This document shows, piece by piece, positions 8,979 to 16,723 of a DNA stretch of 64,000 nt. Source of the DNA: Pseudochelatococcus lubricantis (lineage in GTDB: Bacteria > Pseudomonadota > Alphaproteobacteria > Rhizobiales > Beijerinckiaceae); the NCBI RefSeq assembly GCF_011762225.1, contig NZ_JAASQI010000002.1, forward strand, positions 310,001 through 374,000, read 5' to 3'. Position numbers and translations under genes: made by a program. How positions within the stretch are numbered: position 1 is the stretch's first letter; every line of letters begins with the position of its first letter. The notes beneath the pieces are model-generated. The model saw only the letters and a program-made list of their open reading frames with translations. It made no database searches and had not been told where the DNA came from.

Positions 8979-10781
8979 ATGGCCGACGAACAGGTTGTCC
9001 TGCGCACGATGTCAAATCTGACCGCGCTCGAATATGAGGACGGGTCGCACGTGCTGCGGGTATCGGCGGCCGGAAGTGCGGCAGGCGGTCAGCCGACCAC
9101 GCTACGGACGCTCTATAATTTGCGGGCGATCCAGCACGAGGATGGCAGCCATACGCCGGTAGTCTCAGTAGAGGGAGGAGAGGATGGGCCTGTCTACAGC
9201 GTCAATGGCGAGTCTGGCAATGTATCGCTGACGGCTGCGAAAATCGGCGCCGCCACTGCTGCACAGGGCGAGACGGCAGACGCCGCCTCCGCTGCGGTCG
9301 CGTCTGAAGCAGACGCGCGTCGGGCGCTGATCGATCAGGTGGGCAGCGGCGATCTTGTCGTTACCAACGAGGCCGGCATGGGCATAGCTCGCATTCATGC
9401 CGGCGGCGCGGAGCTGCCGGGGCTGGCGGTTGAGGCATCTGGGGCCGGTACAGGATTGTCGGTCATCAATGATGCTGGCTTCGCGATCGACGATATCATC
9501 AGCCAGGTGGAGCAGTCAGCTCTGACGGTCAACGATATGCTGGCGCCACCCCTGCCTACGATCCTGCGCCCCGAACGCCAAATCACTAGCGTCGGCGGTT
9601 TTCTCCGCGCTCGGGATCACGCACAGCCAGTCACCCCGTCGCCCTATATCAAACGGCCGCCGCGGATCGTCACTGCCACACCGGGCAACCCGTATGCATC
9701 GCGCACGATCATGCTGATACCGCACATTGCCTACGTGCCCCGGCAGGATGGCTCGCTTGGCCGTATATTTATAGCGTACTTCGCCTCCACAACCACGGAT
9801 GACATCCTCCACAACCCATACGGGGAGCGCCCTGGGACCTATCAGGTGATCTCGTATTCTGATGACGGCGGGATTACTTGGGCCGATGCATATTATCTGA
9901 TTCCAAATCCTGACGAACCTCTATCGCGTGAGGCGGATGCAGCCCTTCTCGCGTGGCGCGGGCGGCTGTATATCCGCTATATCCACAACAGTGGTCTATA
10001 CGGTGAGCTAGGAGCCTCTGACGGTTTCGATGCCGCTTGGGGGGGCTGGCTCGAAAATCCGCTGGCTGACCCCAAACAGTTTATCCACTCGCCGCACACC
10101 TATACCGGCATCGGGTTCGCGTACAGCCCATTTATTTGGGAGGGTCAGCCGCACTGGCCTCGCGCGTGCGGAGCCGGTGCCTTCACGCCAGCTTCATCGT
10201 TGGAGGGAGAGGTGGGCCGGTTTATCGACAAATTCTGGGTCGACGAGAATGTATTTGAGCCGGTCCTGAGGCTCCCGATCGAGAGCGGCGCTGTATCGTA
10301 TCCAGAGCATCACGTGGTCCAAAAACGGTTAGGCGGTGATTTGCTGGCCTACTGGCGCACCTCTGGAGGGCAGCTGGAGTCGACCTATAGCCGGGCAACG
10401 GGCCAGTGGAGCACTCCAACGTCTCTCGTGCCCAAATTGGGGCCGCTCACAGCCAGCCGCATCTGGCTCGGGCGCTCCCCGTCAGGGCGTCTCGTCCTCG
10501 TGTACAACGCATCGACCAACCGCGTAAACATGACGCTGGCGCTCTCCGATGACGACGGGGAGACGTGGCCCGCCGCCATGCGTGTCACACTTAACGCGGG
10601 CTCATCGACGTACCCGGCGGCAGATTTCGGGCCGGACGGCGAAATCTATGTCACGCACGATCGCCGCTACGCCAATCCGACGCAGATCGTTTTCCACCGG
10701 GTCATCGAGCAGAGCGTTGTGGCTGGCAGCCCGTCTGTGACCACCGTTGTGGTCGATACATCCACCTACACCGCACCTTAA
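8979..10781 (+). CDS. Sialidase-like (BNR/Asp-box propeller) phage tail protein
   Basis: A 600-residue protein. AGGAGG five bases before the ATG fixes the start; an upstream extension in frame is rejected. The first 60 residues hold two copies of an LRTMxNLxAIxxEDGSH motif, a likely virion anchor. From about residue 190 the protein looks like a six-bladed sialidase propeller, with two Asp boxes (SDDGGITW near 294 and SDDDGETW near 524) and a C-terminal DGEIYVTHDRRY strand as in sialidase families. No signal peptide is present, as expected of a virion enzyme. It may cleave sialic or related nonulosonic acids from the host surface. The arginine triad could not be confirmed by eye, so binding without cleavage is possible. 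Confidence 0.7.
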   Translation: MADEQVVLRTMSNLTALEYEDGSHVLRVSAAGSAAGGQPTTLRTLYNLRAIQHEDGSHTPVVSVEGGEDGPVYSVNGESGNVSLTAAKIGAATAAQGETADAASAAVASEADARRALIDQVGSGDLVVTNEAGMGIARIHAGGAELPGLAVEASGAGTGLSVINDAGFAIDDIISQVEQSALTVNDMLAPPLPTILRPERQITSVGGFLRARDHAQPVTPSPYIKRPPRIVTATPGNPYASRTIMLIPHIAYVPRQDGSLGRIFIAYFASTTTDDILHNPYGERPGTYQVISYSDDGGITWADAYYLIPNPDEPLSREADAALLAWRGRLYIRYIHNSGLYGELGASDGFDAAWGGWLENPLADPKQFIHSPHTYTGIGFAYSPFIWEGQPHWPRACGAGAFTPASSLEGEVGRFIDKFWVDENVFEPVLRLPIESGAVSYPEHHVVQKRLGGDLLAYWRTSGGQLESTYSRATGQWSTPTSLVPKLGPLTASRIWLGRSPSGRLVLVYNASTNRVNMTLALSDDDGETWPAAMRVTLNAGSSTYPAADFGPDGEIYVTHDRRYANPTQIVFHRVIEQSVVAGSPSVTTVVVDTSTYTAP

Positions 10782-10792
10782 GGAGCATGAGC

Positions 10793-11518
10793 ATGGGCAC
10801 GAGACTTATCATTGGTGGCACCGACGAGGTAGGTTATTTCTCGGCAGACCCCGTTGGTGGTCTAGCTGATCTGTTCTTTTTTGATACGAGCCTTGATAAA
10901 GCGACCAAAAATTTCGCTAAGGGACGCCCGGGCCTATCTCCACAGGGCACCTTTAGCTTCAGCGGCGCCGACCCTCTGACGCTCAAAAACAGGGTGTCCA
11001 CTTTGCTGACGGCCGAGCCGGCGGGGCAATACGCGACCGTTTTTGTCGTCATAAAAAAACCGGAAAATAACAAGGCGTGCGCTCTCATGGAGGCCGCAGC
11101 CGGAACCCCGACCGGGATGAGCAACGCGGTGAGTGATTTCTCGGTAGGCTTGGCTGACGATAACAATTTGTCTTTCAACGTGTCCATATCAGGTGACGGG
11201 GTGACGGCGGCACCGGTTCGACCTAATCTGTATGCTTTCGCATCTCTAAACTGGACGTTATTCCGGTTTGGGGTTGGACCCGGCGTCATCTCTTTCACTG
11301 ACCTGACGGCCAATCAGTCGAGGTCGGTTGCCTATACAGGGACGCGCGCGATGGTTCCGACTCCGCTGCATATCGGCTGGTCGCGGTTCAGCGCCATCGT
11401 TGGCTCGATACAGGTCGCGTCGTATTGGCGATACCCGCGGTATCTCTCCGACGCCGAGGTCGCCCGAGCCGCCTTGATGATCCGCGCACGGGAGGCGCGG
11501 CACGGGCGTATCGTCTGA
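10793..11518 (+). CDS. Phage tail-associated protein, lectin (LamG)-like
   Basis: A 241-residue beta-rich protein. Two ATGs lie close together; the second (10793) is preferred because AAGGAG is seven bases upstream of it but only one base from the first. The end (SYWRYPRYLSDAEVARAALM) resembles the closing helix of concanavalin/LamG-like domains in phage tail proteins, where a line on a newly added strand is followed by LSDAE. It sits directly behind the sialidase-like gene and before a terminator, so it is probably the last host-recognition gene. The fold is inferred, not certain. Confidence 0.55.
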   Translation: MGTRLIIGGTDEVGYFSADPVGGLADLFFFDTSLDKATKNFAKGRPGLSPQGTFSFSGADPLTLKNRVSTLLTAEPAGQYATVFVVIKKPENNKACALMEAAAGTPTGMSNAVSDFSVGLADDNNLSFNVSISGDGVTAAPVRPNLYAFASLNWTLFRFGVGPGVISFTDLTANQSRSVAYTGTRAMVPTPLHIGWSRFSAIVGSIQVASYWRYPRYLSDAEVARAALMIRAREARHGRIV

Positions 11519-11540
11519 CCGCGATCACTTTCTATCACCC

Positions 11541-11564
11541 GCCGCCCAACGAGGCGGCTTTTTT
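11541..11564 (+). terminator. Intrinsic terminator after the lectin-like gene
   Basis: GCCGCC and GGCGGC arms with a six-base loop are followed by six T residues. It separates the tail genes from the lysis block. Confidence 0.85.
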
Positions 11565-11583
11565 ATTGCCCGGAGCAACCATC

Positions 11584-11751
11584 ATGACCCGCATCATCAC
11601 CGCGGCGGCCCTCGCGCTCGCCGTTTGCGCCTGCACGTCCAGTCGGGACACCGGCAACTGGATCAGTGTTTCAGCCGGCGTCGGGCACGTGCTCACCGCC
11701 GACGCCGCAGCCACGCTACCGCAGCCGGGTACGCCAGCGCGCCGGCGATAA
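11584..11751 (+). CDS. Small phage lipoprotein of unknown function
   Basis: A 55-residue product with a short basic start, a hydrophobic core (IITAAALALAVCAC) and a Cys that could serve as a lipid attachment site, followed by a short Ser/Thr-rich tail. A weak CGGAG lies upstream. It sits at the start of the lysis block and is followed closely by a membrane protein gene. It is not the Rz1 equivalent, which is found further on. Its role, for example in superinfection exclusion or envelope adhesion, is open. Confidence 0.45.
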   Translation: MTRIITAAALALAVCACTSSRDTGNWISVSAGVGHVLTADAAATLPQPGTPARRR

Positions 11752-11774
11752 AGGCGACGATAACGGAGGCATCT

Positions 11775-12284
11775 ATGTTCATTCTCATCCCGATCCTGCT
11801 CGCGACGCTGAATCGCGCGCGAGGTGACGATACGTGGCTTACTCGCCTCGGCCTCCCGGGTCGAGCGCTATGGTACTGCGGCCCGCTCGTGGGGCTGGTC
11901 GCCCTGCTGGTGCAGCCGTGGCCGGTGGCGGTTGCATGGGCGCTGGCCTATCTCGTGTGGGCGGTGCCGGCGTGGGGGCATCTATTCGGGCTGGGGCGGT
12001 ACGCGCCGGATCGTGAGGTTGATGCGCTGTCCGCCGCGCTGATCGAGATCGCCGCCGGCCATGTGCACGTGGCGTTCTTCTTGCGCCACCTGTTGGTGGT
12101 GCCCGGTCTCGCGCTGGTATCGCTCGCATCGGGCAGCTGGTGGCCGGTCGGGGCCGCGATTCCCGCTGCTGCGCTGTTCGTGTTGGCCTATGAGGGCGCA
12201 TGGCGCTGGGCACCGCGGCAACCCATCCTCGTGGCGGAGCTGATCGTAGGCGCTCTGTGGGGGATCCTCATTCTGGCGGCTTAG
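11775..12284 (+). CDS. Phage multi-pass membrane protein, unknown
   Basis: A 169-residue protein with about five hydrophobic segments (residues 1-10, 35-50, 50-68, 95-130 and 150-169) and His/Trp residues at the membrane edges. GGAGG five bases before the ATG fixes the start. It is encoded between a small lipoprotein and the lysis genes, so it could be a holin, an anti-holin or an exclusion protein, but it does not show a clear holin pattern and is longer than most holins. It overlaps the opposing regulator gene by 17 bases at its 3' end. Confidence 0.6.
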   Translation: MFILIPILLATLNRARGDDTWLTRLGLPGRALWYCGPLVGLVALLVQPWPVAVAWALAYLVWAVPAWGHLFGLGRYAPDREVDALSAALIEIAAGHVHVAFFLRHLLVVPGLALVSLASGSWWPVGAAIPAAALFVLAYEGAWRWAPRQPILVAELIVGALWGILILAA

Positions 12285-12489
12285 CAGCGGCCCTTTGTTC
12301 ACGCTCGCGGCGCTTCAACTCCCGTTCCACCGCTTCACGAATGAATTCGGCGCGCTTCTGCTTGCCGACGAGCGCGTCAATGCGATCCGGAACGTCGTCC
12401 GGCAATCTCACTAGGATTGGTTTCACGTTCAGCGGAGGCCGCCCCATGCGGGCGGACCTATCCGATATCGGCAACTGAGTCAATTTCAT
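12268..12489 (-). CDS. Ribbon-helix-helix (CopG-like) phage regulator
   Basis: A 73-residue protein with the ribbon-helix-helix pattern: a beta strand (KPILVRLPDDV), a helix (PDRIDALVGKQ) and a second helix (KRAEFIREAVERELKRRE), followed by a basic, Ala-rich tail. Such proteins bind short palindromes as dimers of dimers. Two matching palindromes lie just upstream of its start, between it and the divergent HNH gene, so it most likely represses itself and that gene. A second in-frame start at 12447 (MGRPPL) would give a 59-residue form. Confidence 0.75.
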   Translation of the reverse strand: MKLTQLPISDRSARMGRPPLNVKPILVRLPDDVPDRIDALVGKQKRAEFIREAVERELKRREREQRAAAKPPE

Positions 12490-12503
12490 CCCCTCATGCG
12501 AAA

Positions 12504-12544
12504 ATAAGAGATATCGCTTATTGAATATAAGCGATATCGTTTAT
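12504..12544. promoter_or_regulatory. Paired palindromic operators between divergent genes
   Basis: Two near-perfect copies of an 18-bp palindrome, ATAAGCGATATCGCTTAT, lie at 12504-12521 and 12527-12544, centred 23 bp apart. Each has one mismatch from perfect symmetry. They fill most of the 86-bp gap between the ribbon-helix-helix gene (minus) and the HNH gene (plus), and are AT-rich as promoter cores are. They are the obvious binding sites for the adjacent regulator. Confidence 0.75.
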
Positions 12545-12575
12545 ATCTTCAACCCAGACCGGATTGGAGGTTAAA

Positions 12576-13127
12576 ATGGAGCTGGGTCAGGAAACGTTGC
12601 GTCGATTGTTGGACTACGACCCGGAGACGGGCGCGCTGACATGGAGAGAGCGTCCGGCAGAGATGTTCGCAGATGGCATCCAGCCTGCATCGCGCATCTG
12701 TCGAAGATGGAACTCAACATACGCAGGCAAGGCTGCCTTGGCCTATGTCGACAAAAATGGGTATAGGGCGGGAAATCTTCTTGGCCGAGCGGCCTACGCT
12801 CATCGCGTAATCTGGAAATGGATGTGCGGCGCAGATCCGGATGAGATCGACCACGTCAATGGCATTCGCAGTGACAATAGGTTCAATAACCTCAGAAATG
12901 TCGACCATGCTGCGAACACGCGGAATGTAGCGCTCCATAGTAGCAACACGAGCGGCGTCATTGGCGTCTCTTGGGCGAAGCGGGAATGCCGGTGGCGAGC
13001 AAGCATAAAAGCGAACAATCGAGAGCGCCACATCGGGTACTTCCGAGACTTTGAAGATGCTGTAGCCGCGCGCAAGGCGGCAGAGAGGCAGTTTGGGTTC
13101 CACAAAAACCACGGGCGATTACCATAA
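12576..13127 (+). CDS. HNH endonuclease with AP2-like DNA-binding domain
   Basis: A 183-residue protein. The ATG at 12576 has GGAGG five bases upstream. The central part is an HNH_3-type nuclease: AHRVIWKWMCG, then EIDHVNGIRSDNRFNNLR with the His-Asn-Asn core. The C-terminal part (SGVIGVSW...WRASIKANNRERHIGYF...DAVAARKAAE) is an AP2-like DNA-binding domain. This pair is typical of free-standing homing endonucleases in phages. It sits between the tail and endolysin genes, with its own operators upstream and a terminator downstream, so it looks like an independent insertion. Its target site is unknown. Confidence 0.85.
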   Translation: MELGQETLRRLLDYDPETGALTWRERPAEMFADGIQPASRICRRWNSTYAGKAALAYVDKNGYRAGNLLGRAAYAHRVIWKWMCGADPDEIDHVNGIRSDNRFNNLRNVDHAANTRNVALHSSNTSGVIGVSWAKRECRWRASIKANNRERHIGYFRDFEDAVAARKAAERQFGFHKNHGRLP

Positions 13128-13150
13128 CCGCCGCCCACCACCTCAATTCA

Positions 13151-13178
13151 GGCCCGCCTCTGTGCGGGCCGATTTTTT
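13151..13178 (+). terminator. Intrinsic terminator after the HNH gene
   Basis: GGCCCGC and GCGGGCC arms with a six-base loop are followed by GA and six T residues. It isolates the HNH gene from the endolysin gene downstream. Confidence 0.85.
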
Positions 13179-13191
13179 GGAGAATCTCACT

Positions 13192-13986
13192 ATGGTGGCA
13201 AGCAATTTCGATTTGGTGTTGCCGCGTGTGCTCGCACATGAGGGCGGTCTCGTTGACCATCCTCGCGATCCTGGTGGGCGCACAAACAAGGGCATAACTC
13301 AACGTGTTTTCGACGCATTCCGGCGCCGGAAGTCCTCTCCCACGCGCGCCGTCGACCATATCACCGACGCCGAGGCGAAGGAAATCTACAAGCGGCAGTA
13401 CTGGGACGCCATCCGTGGCGATGATCTCCCGGCCGGTGTTGACTATGCCGTGTTCGATTATGCCGTAAACAGCGGCCCGGCACAGGCGGCCAAAGACCTC
13501 CAGCGCGCTATCAGTGAGAGTGCCGATGGAGCCATCGGCCAGCGCACGATCGACGCCACCTACGGCAAGAGCGGCCAGATCATCATCGACGATCTGTGCG
13601 ACCGACGCCTTGCCTTCCTGCGCCGGCTGAAGACCTTCGGCGCTTTCGGCAAGGGCTGGACCCGCCGGGTTGAGGGTGTGCGCAAGGCTGCATCGTCAAT
13701 GGCAATCCGCACCACTCCGCCGCGCTTTGCTGGCGAGTTCGACGCCGCTCCTGCAAAAGCCGACCCCGCCGACACGGCTGTCTCGCGCAGTGCCGAGGGT
13801 AGGGCGGGCGCCATCGCAGGCGTTGGCGCTGTCGGGTCGGCCGTCACGGATGCCGCCAATCAGCTTGCGCCGTACCAGAGTGTGACGCCAGCCTTGCAGT
13901 ACGTCTTCATCGCCTTGACGATCATCGGCGTCGGCATCGGCCTGTACCTCACCTACCGGCGGTTTGCCAACGGAGCAGCATCATGA
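13192..13986 (+). CDS. GH108-type phage endolysin with C-terminal membrane segment
   Basis: A 264-residue muramidase. The N-terminal domain shows the glycosyl hydrolase 108 signature LAHEGGLVDHPRDPGGRTNKG, with Glu17 as the likely catalytic acid, followed by TDAEAKEIYKRQYW and a peptidoglycan-binding part (DGAIGQRTIDA). An Ala/Pro-rich linker leads to one TM helix near residues 235-255 at the C terminus. No signal peptide is visible. The enzyme cuts the glycan strand of the cell wall. The start has GGAG nine bases upstream. The C-terminal anchor suggests that release or holin-type function is built in. Confidence 0.85.
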   Translation: MVASNFDLVLPRVLAHEGGLVDHPRDPGGRTNKGITQRVFDAFRRRKSSPTRAVDHITDAEAKEIYKRQYWDAIRGDDLPAGVDYAVFDYAVNSGPAQAAKDLQRAISESADGAIGQRTIDATYGKSGQIIIDDLCDRRLAFLRRLKTFGAFGKGWTRRVEGVRKAASSMAIRTTPPRFAGEFDAAPAKADPADTAVSRSAEGRAGAIAGVGAVGSAVTDAANQLAPYQSVTPALQYVFIALTIIGVGIGLYLTYRRFANGAAS

Positions 13987-14348
13987 TGACCGCCGCTGCC
14001 TCCCTCGCATGGCGCATAGCCACCTCCCGCATCGGTATCGCCGCGATTGCCGCCACGCTGTCCTACGGCGTGGCCTACCATCGTGGCTACTCCCGTGCTG
14101 ACCGGCAGGCCGAAGTCACTGCCCTCCAATCCGATCTCGCCATTGCCCGCGCGGATATCGACGCCGCGCGCCGTGCCGAAACACTCGCCGCACAGCAAGC
14201 CGAAAGCCTTGCCCTTGCCGCAAATCGCTATCTGGAGAAGGCTGATGCCCTCGAAGCCGAATTGGCGCAGCGCCCGGAGCGCGCTGCTTGCCGCATCTCT
14301 GACGCTGATCGCCGCCGGCTGCTCGACATCGACGCCGGCGAAGATTGA
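13983..14348 (+). CDS. Rz-like inner-membrane spanin
   Basis: A 121-residue protein with an N-terminal TM helix (about residues 17-33) and a long Ala/Glu-rich coiled coil (about 40-105), the layout of Rz i-spanins. Its ATG overlaps the endolysin stop (ATGA), so the two are coupled. Together with the lipoprotein nested in its 3' half it would link the inner and outer membranes and fuse them at the last step of lysis. Confidence 0.75.
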   Translation: MMTAAASLAWRIATSRIGIAAIAATLSYGVAYHRGYSRADRQAEVTALQSDLAIARADIDAARRAETLAAQQAESLALAANRYLEKADALEAELAQRPERAACRISDADRRRLLDIDAGED

Positions 14349-14547
14349 AGTCCGCCGCGATCTGCCGCCTCTGCCAGCCTACGCCGAGACGGTGAAGGTG
14401 CGCAAGCCTCGCGCGGGTGACGACCCGCTGGCCATCGCCGCCCGTGAGCGTGCCGGGCGAGGGGCCGCCAATCGGCGCATCAAGGCAATCGTCATCTGGT
14501 ACGAGTGCATCCGCATCACTTACGCCGGCGGGGAATGCCACAAATGA
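14245..14547 (+). CDS. Rz1-like outer-membrane spanin lipoprotein, nested in Rz
   Basis: A 100-residue product in the +1 frame relative to Rz, beginning inside it. GGAGAAGG lies just before the ATG. The signal sequence ends in a clear lipobox, LIAAGC, with Cys26 as the lipid site, followed by a Pro-containing segment (LPPLPAY) typical of Rz1 proteins. Rz1 genes nested out of frame in Rz genes are well known. It shares 104 bases with Rz and runs past it. Its stop overlaps the next ATG (ATGA). Confidence 0.75.
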   Translation: MPSKPNWRSARSALLAASLTLIAAGCSTSTPAKIEVRRDLPPLPAYAETVKVRKPRAGDDPLAIAARERAGRGAANRRIKAIVIWYECIRITYAGGECHK

Positions 14548-14840
14548 ACATTACAAACGAAATCGTCGGCCTTTTCCTCGCCGTCGCCGGCGCCGTATGG
14601 GGCGGGTACAAATGGATCGAAAGCCGCATCGTGCGCGTGGAGACGAAGGCCGATAAGGCTCTATCCGAAGTCGCCGCACACCGAGAATTTGTCGCCCGCC
14701 ACCATGTCACGAATGACGCGCTGGCCGGGATGGAATCTCGGATCACCAGCAATCTGGGCGATATCAAGCGGTCAATCGACAAGCAGGGCGAGCGCCTAGA
14801 CCGCGTGATTGAAAAGCAGGGGAGCGCCGACAATGGCTGA
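14544..14840 (+). CDS. Small one-TM coiled-coil phage protein
   Basis: A 98-residue protein with one N-terminal TM helix (residues 5-22) and a helical, charged remainder with heptad-like spacing. The ATG overlaps the Rz1 stop. The place and shape allow a holin or an accessory lysis protein, but there is no family match that I recognise. It overlaps the metallophosphoesterase gene by eight bases. Confidence 0.55.
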   Translation: MNITNEIVGLFLAVAGAVWGGYKWIESRIVRVETKADKALSEVAAHREFVARHHVTNDALAGMESRITSNLGDIKRSIDKQGERLDRVIEKQGSADNG

Positions 14841-16080
14841 CCTATGGCACACGGATGCCAGTCAAGTGTCCGCTACGATTGCCGCCATGCAGCGCCATGA
14901 TCGCGGTGATGGCACCTATAGCACAACTGCTATGGGCGTGGAGCTTGGCATCACTGACAGTAGCGCTCGCCGCCGCATTACGCGCATCAAGCGCATGGGC
15001 GAGCAGGGGCGGCTCGGTACCGATCCCGTCATCCCCGGCTTTGCCATCAAGAGCATCGCCAGCAAAGACGCGAGCGGAGCGTGGGTTCGGCAGACAAAGG
15101 CGCCCGGTCCAGAGTTCGCCGTTCCCGAGGGGCATGCCGTCAAGGGCGTCTCGGCGCTCGTAGATGGCGACGGGCGCGTCATGGCCCAATGGGTCAAAAC
15201 CCGCCTAGACGATACCGATGTCCTGATCGAGGCCATCAAAGAAACGTTTGATGCCTACAAGGGCAGGGCGTTCCCGGTGCCGCCTCCTGAACATACCGAC
15301 GACAAGCTCCTGTCCGTCTACCCGGTTGCGGACGTTCATCTCGGCATGTTGGCATGGGGCAGGGAGACTGGGGAGGACTACGACCTCGGCATTGCTGCCG
15401 ACCGCCTGCGCTCCTGCATGGCGCGTCTCGTAGCGCAATCCCCGGCGAGCAAGCAGGCCATCATCCTCAATCTCGGGGACTTCTACCACGCCGACGACAG
15501 CCGCAACATGACGCCGCGATCCGGCAACATCCTCGACGTGGATGGCCGATACTTCCGCGTGCTCACTGCCGGCGTGCAGCTGTTCATGGACTGCATCGAC
15601 CTCGCCCTGCGAAAACACGAGACGGTGAAGGTGCGCAACGTGCCGGGTAACCACGATCCGCACGCCGGAATCGCGCTCACGGTCGCGCTGTCCGCATTCT
15701 ACGCCGACGAGCCTCGTGTCACCATCGACGACGACCCCGGCGCATTCTTTTACCATCGATTCGGATCGACCCTGATCGGCGCTACCCACGGTGACCGCAT
15801 CAAGCCGCAAGAGGCAGCCATGACGATGGCCGTTCGCAACCCCGACGACTGGGGCGCGAGCAAATACAGGTGGCACCTGTTCGGGCATATCCACCACCGG
15901 CGCGTACAGGAGGTCGGAAACGTCATATGCGAGGCTTTCCAGACCGTGGCCGCCAAAGACGGCTACCACCATGCCCATGGCTACAGCAGCGGGCAGTCCA
16001 TGACCGCAGTCACGTTGCACCACGACGATGGCGAGATCGGACGGCATGTCGTCAACGTTCCGCCGCCGTGGGGGAGGTAG
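14833..16080 (+). CDS. Calcineurin-like metallophosphoesterase with N-terminal HTH-like part
   Basis: A 415-residue protein. The catalytic half (from about residue 160) carries the full set of metal-binding motifs: DVHLG (Asp167, His169), GDFYH, GNHDPH, THGD and GHIHH. The first 60 residues look like a helix-turn-helix (MGVELGITDSSARRRITRI). Such enzymes cleave phosphodiesters or phosphomonoesters, often DNA or cyclic nucleotides, with two metal ions. It lies in the phage block between lysis genes and a nucleotide kinase. Its substrate is unknown; similar proteins are common in phages of this bacterial group. Confidence 0.8.
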   Translation: MADLWHTDASQVSATIAAMQRHDRGDGTYSTTAMGVELGITDSSARRRITRIKRMGEQGRLGTDPVIPGFAIKSIASKDASGAWVRQTKAPGPEFAVPEGHAVKGVSALVDGDGRVMAQWVKTRLDDTDVLIEAIKETFDAYKGRAFPVPPPEHTDDKLLSVYPVADVHLGMLAWGRETGEDYDLGIAADRLRSCMARLVAQSPASKQAIILNLGDFYHADDSRNMTPRSGNILDVDGRYFRVLTAGVQLFMDCIDLALRKHETVKVRNVPGNHDPHAGIALTVALSAFYADEPRVTIDDDPGAFFYHRFGSTLIGATHGDRIKPQEAAMTMAVRNPDDWGASKYRWHLFGHIHHRRVQEVGNVICEAFQTVAAKDGYHHAHGYSSGQSMTAVTLHHDDGEIGRHVVNVPPPWGR

Positions 16081-16081
16081 C

Positions 16082-16723
16082 ATGATCATCGGCATCACTG
16101 GCCTCGCGGGCAGCGGGAAAACGACAGCTGCACGCAGGCTCATCGACGTGCATGGCTTCAAACGCCACCGGATGGCCGCCCCGCTGAAGGCCATGCTGCA
16201 CTGCCTTGGGCTTGACGAAGGCCACACGGACGGCGCCCTGAAGGAAGTGCCCTGCGACCTGCTGGGCGGACAGACGCCTCGCCACGCCATGCAGACGCTC
16301 GGAACTGAATGGGGAAGGGCGCTTATCGCCCCTGATCTATGGATCAACGCATGGCGTGCCACGATGCCGGATGGTCATATTGTGGTGGATGACATCCGAT
16401 TTGCCAACGAGGCGGATGCCGTTCGAGACGTTGGCGGTATCGTCGTCCGCATCGACAGGCCGGGGGTTCAGCCGGGCACTCACGCATCAGAGCGGATGGA
16501 TTTCGATGCTGATCACACCATCTCCAACGATGGCCCGCGTGCGAAACTCTATTACGAGATCGACGAGCTTGCACCGTGCCTACCCGATGAGGGCACTTAC
16601 CAATACGTGCCGTTTTCGATGGCCCCTGCGCGCCTGGAAGCCGGATGGGTGATCGCGGATGACTTCAGCGGCTGCCATCACGGGGATTATGCTGTACTGA
16701 TGAGGCAGGTGGTCGCCGCTTGA
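16082..16723 (+). CDS. Deoxynucleoside monophosphate kinase, phage type
   Basis: A 213-residue P-loop kinase. The Walker A motif GLAGSGKTT is at residues 7-15, followed by a lid/specificity region, and VVDDIRFANEADAVRD with GGIVVRIDRPG in the C-terminal half is typical of the T4 gp1-like dNMP kinase family. It would phosphorylate dNMPs to feed phage DNA synthesis. Its ATG follows the phosphoesterase stop by one base. Its 3' end overlaps the opposing Gly-rich gene by 59 bases. Confidence 0.85.
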   Translation: MIIGITGLAGSGKTTAARRLIDVHGFKRHRMAAPLKAMLHCLGLDEGHTDGALKEVPCDLLGGQTPRHAMQTLGTEWGRALIAPDLWINAWRATMPDGHIVVDDIRFANEADAVRDVGGIVVRIDRPGVQPGTHASERMDFDADHTISNDGPRAKLYYEIDELAPCLPDEGTYQYVPFSMAPARLEAGWVIADDFSGCHHGDYAVLMRQVVAA

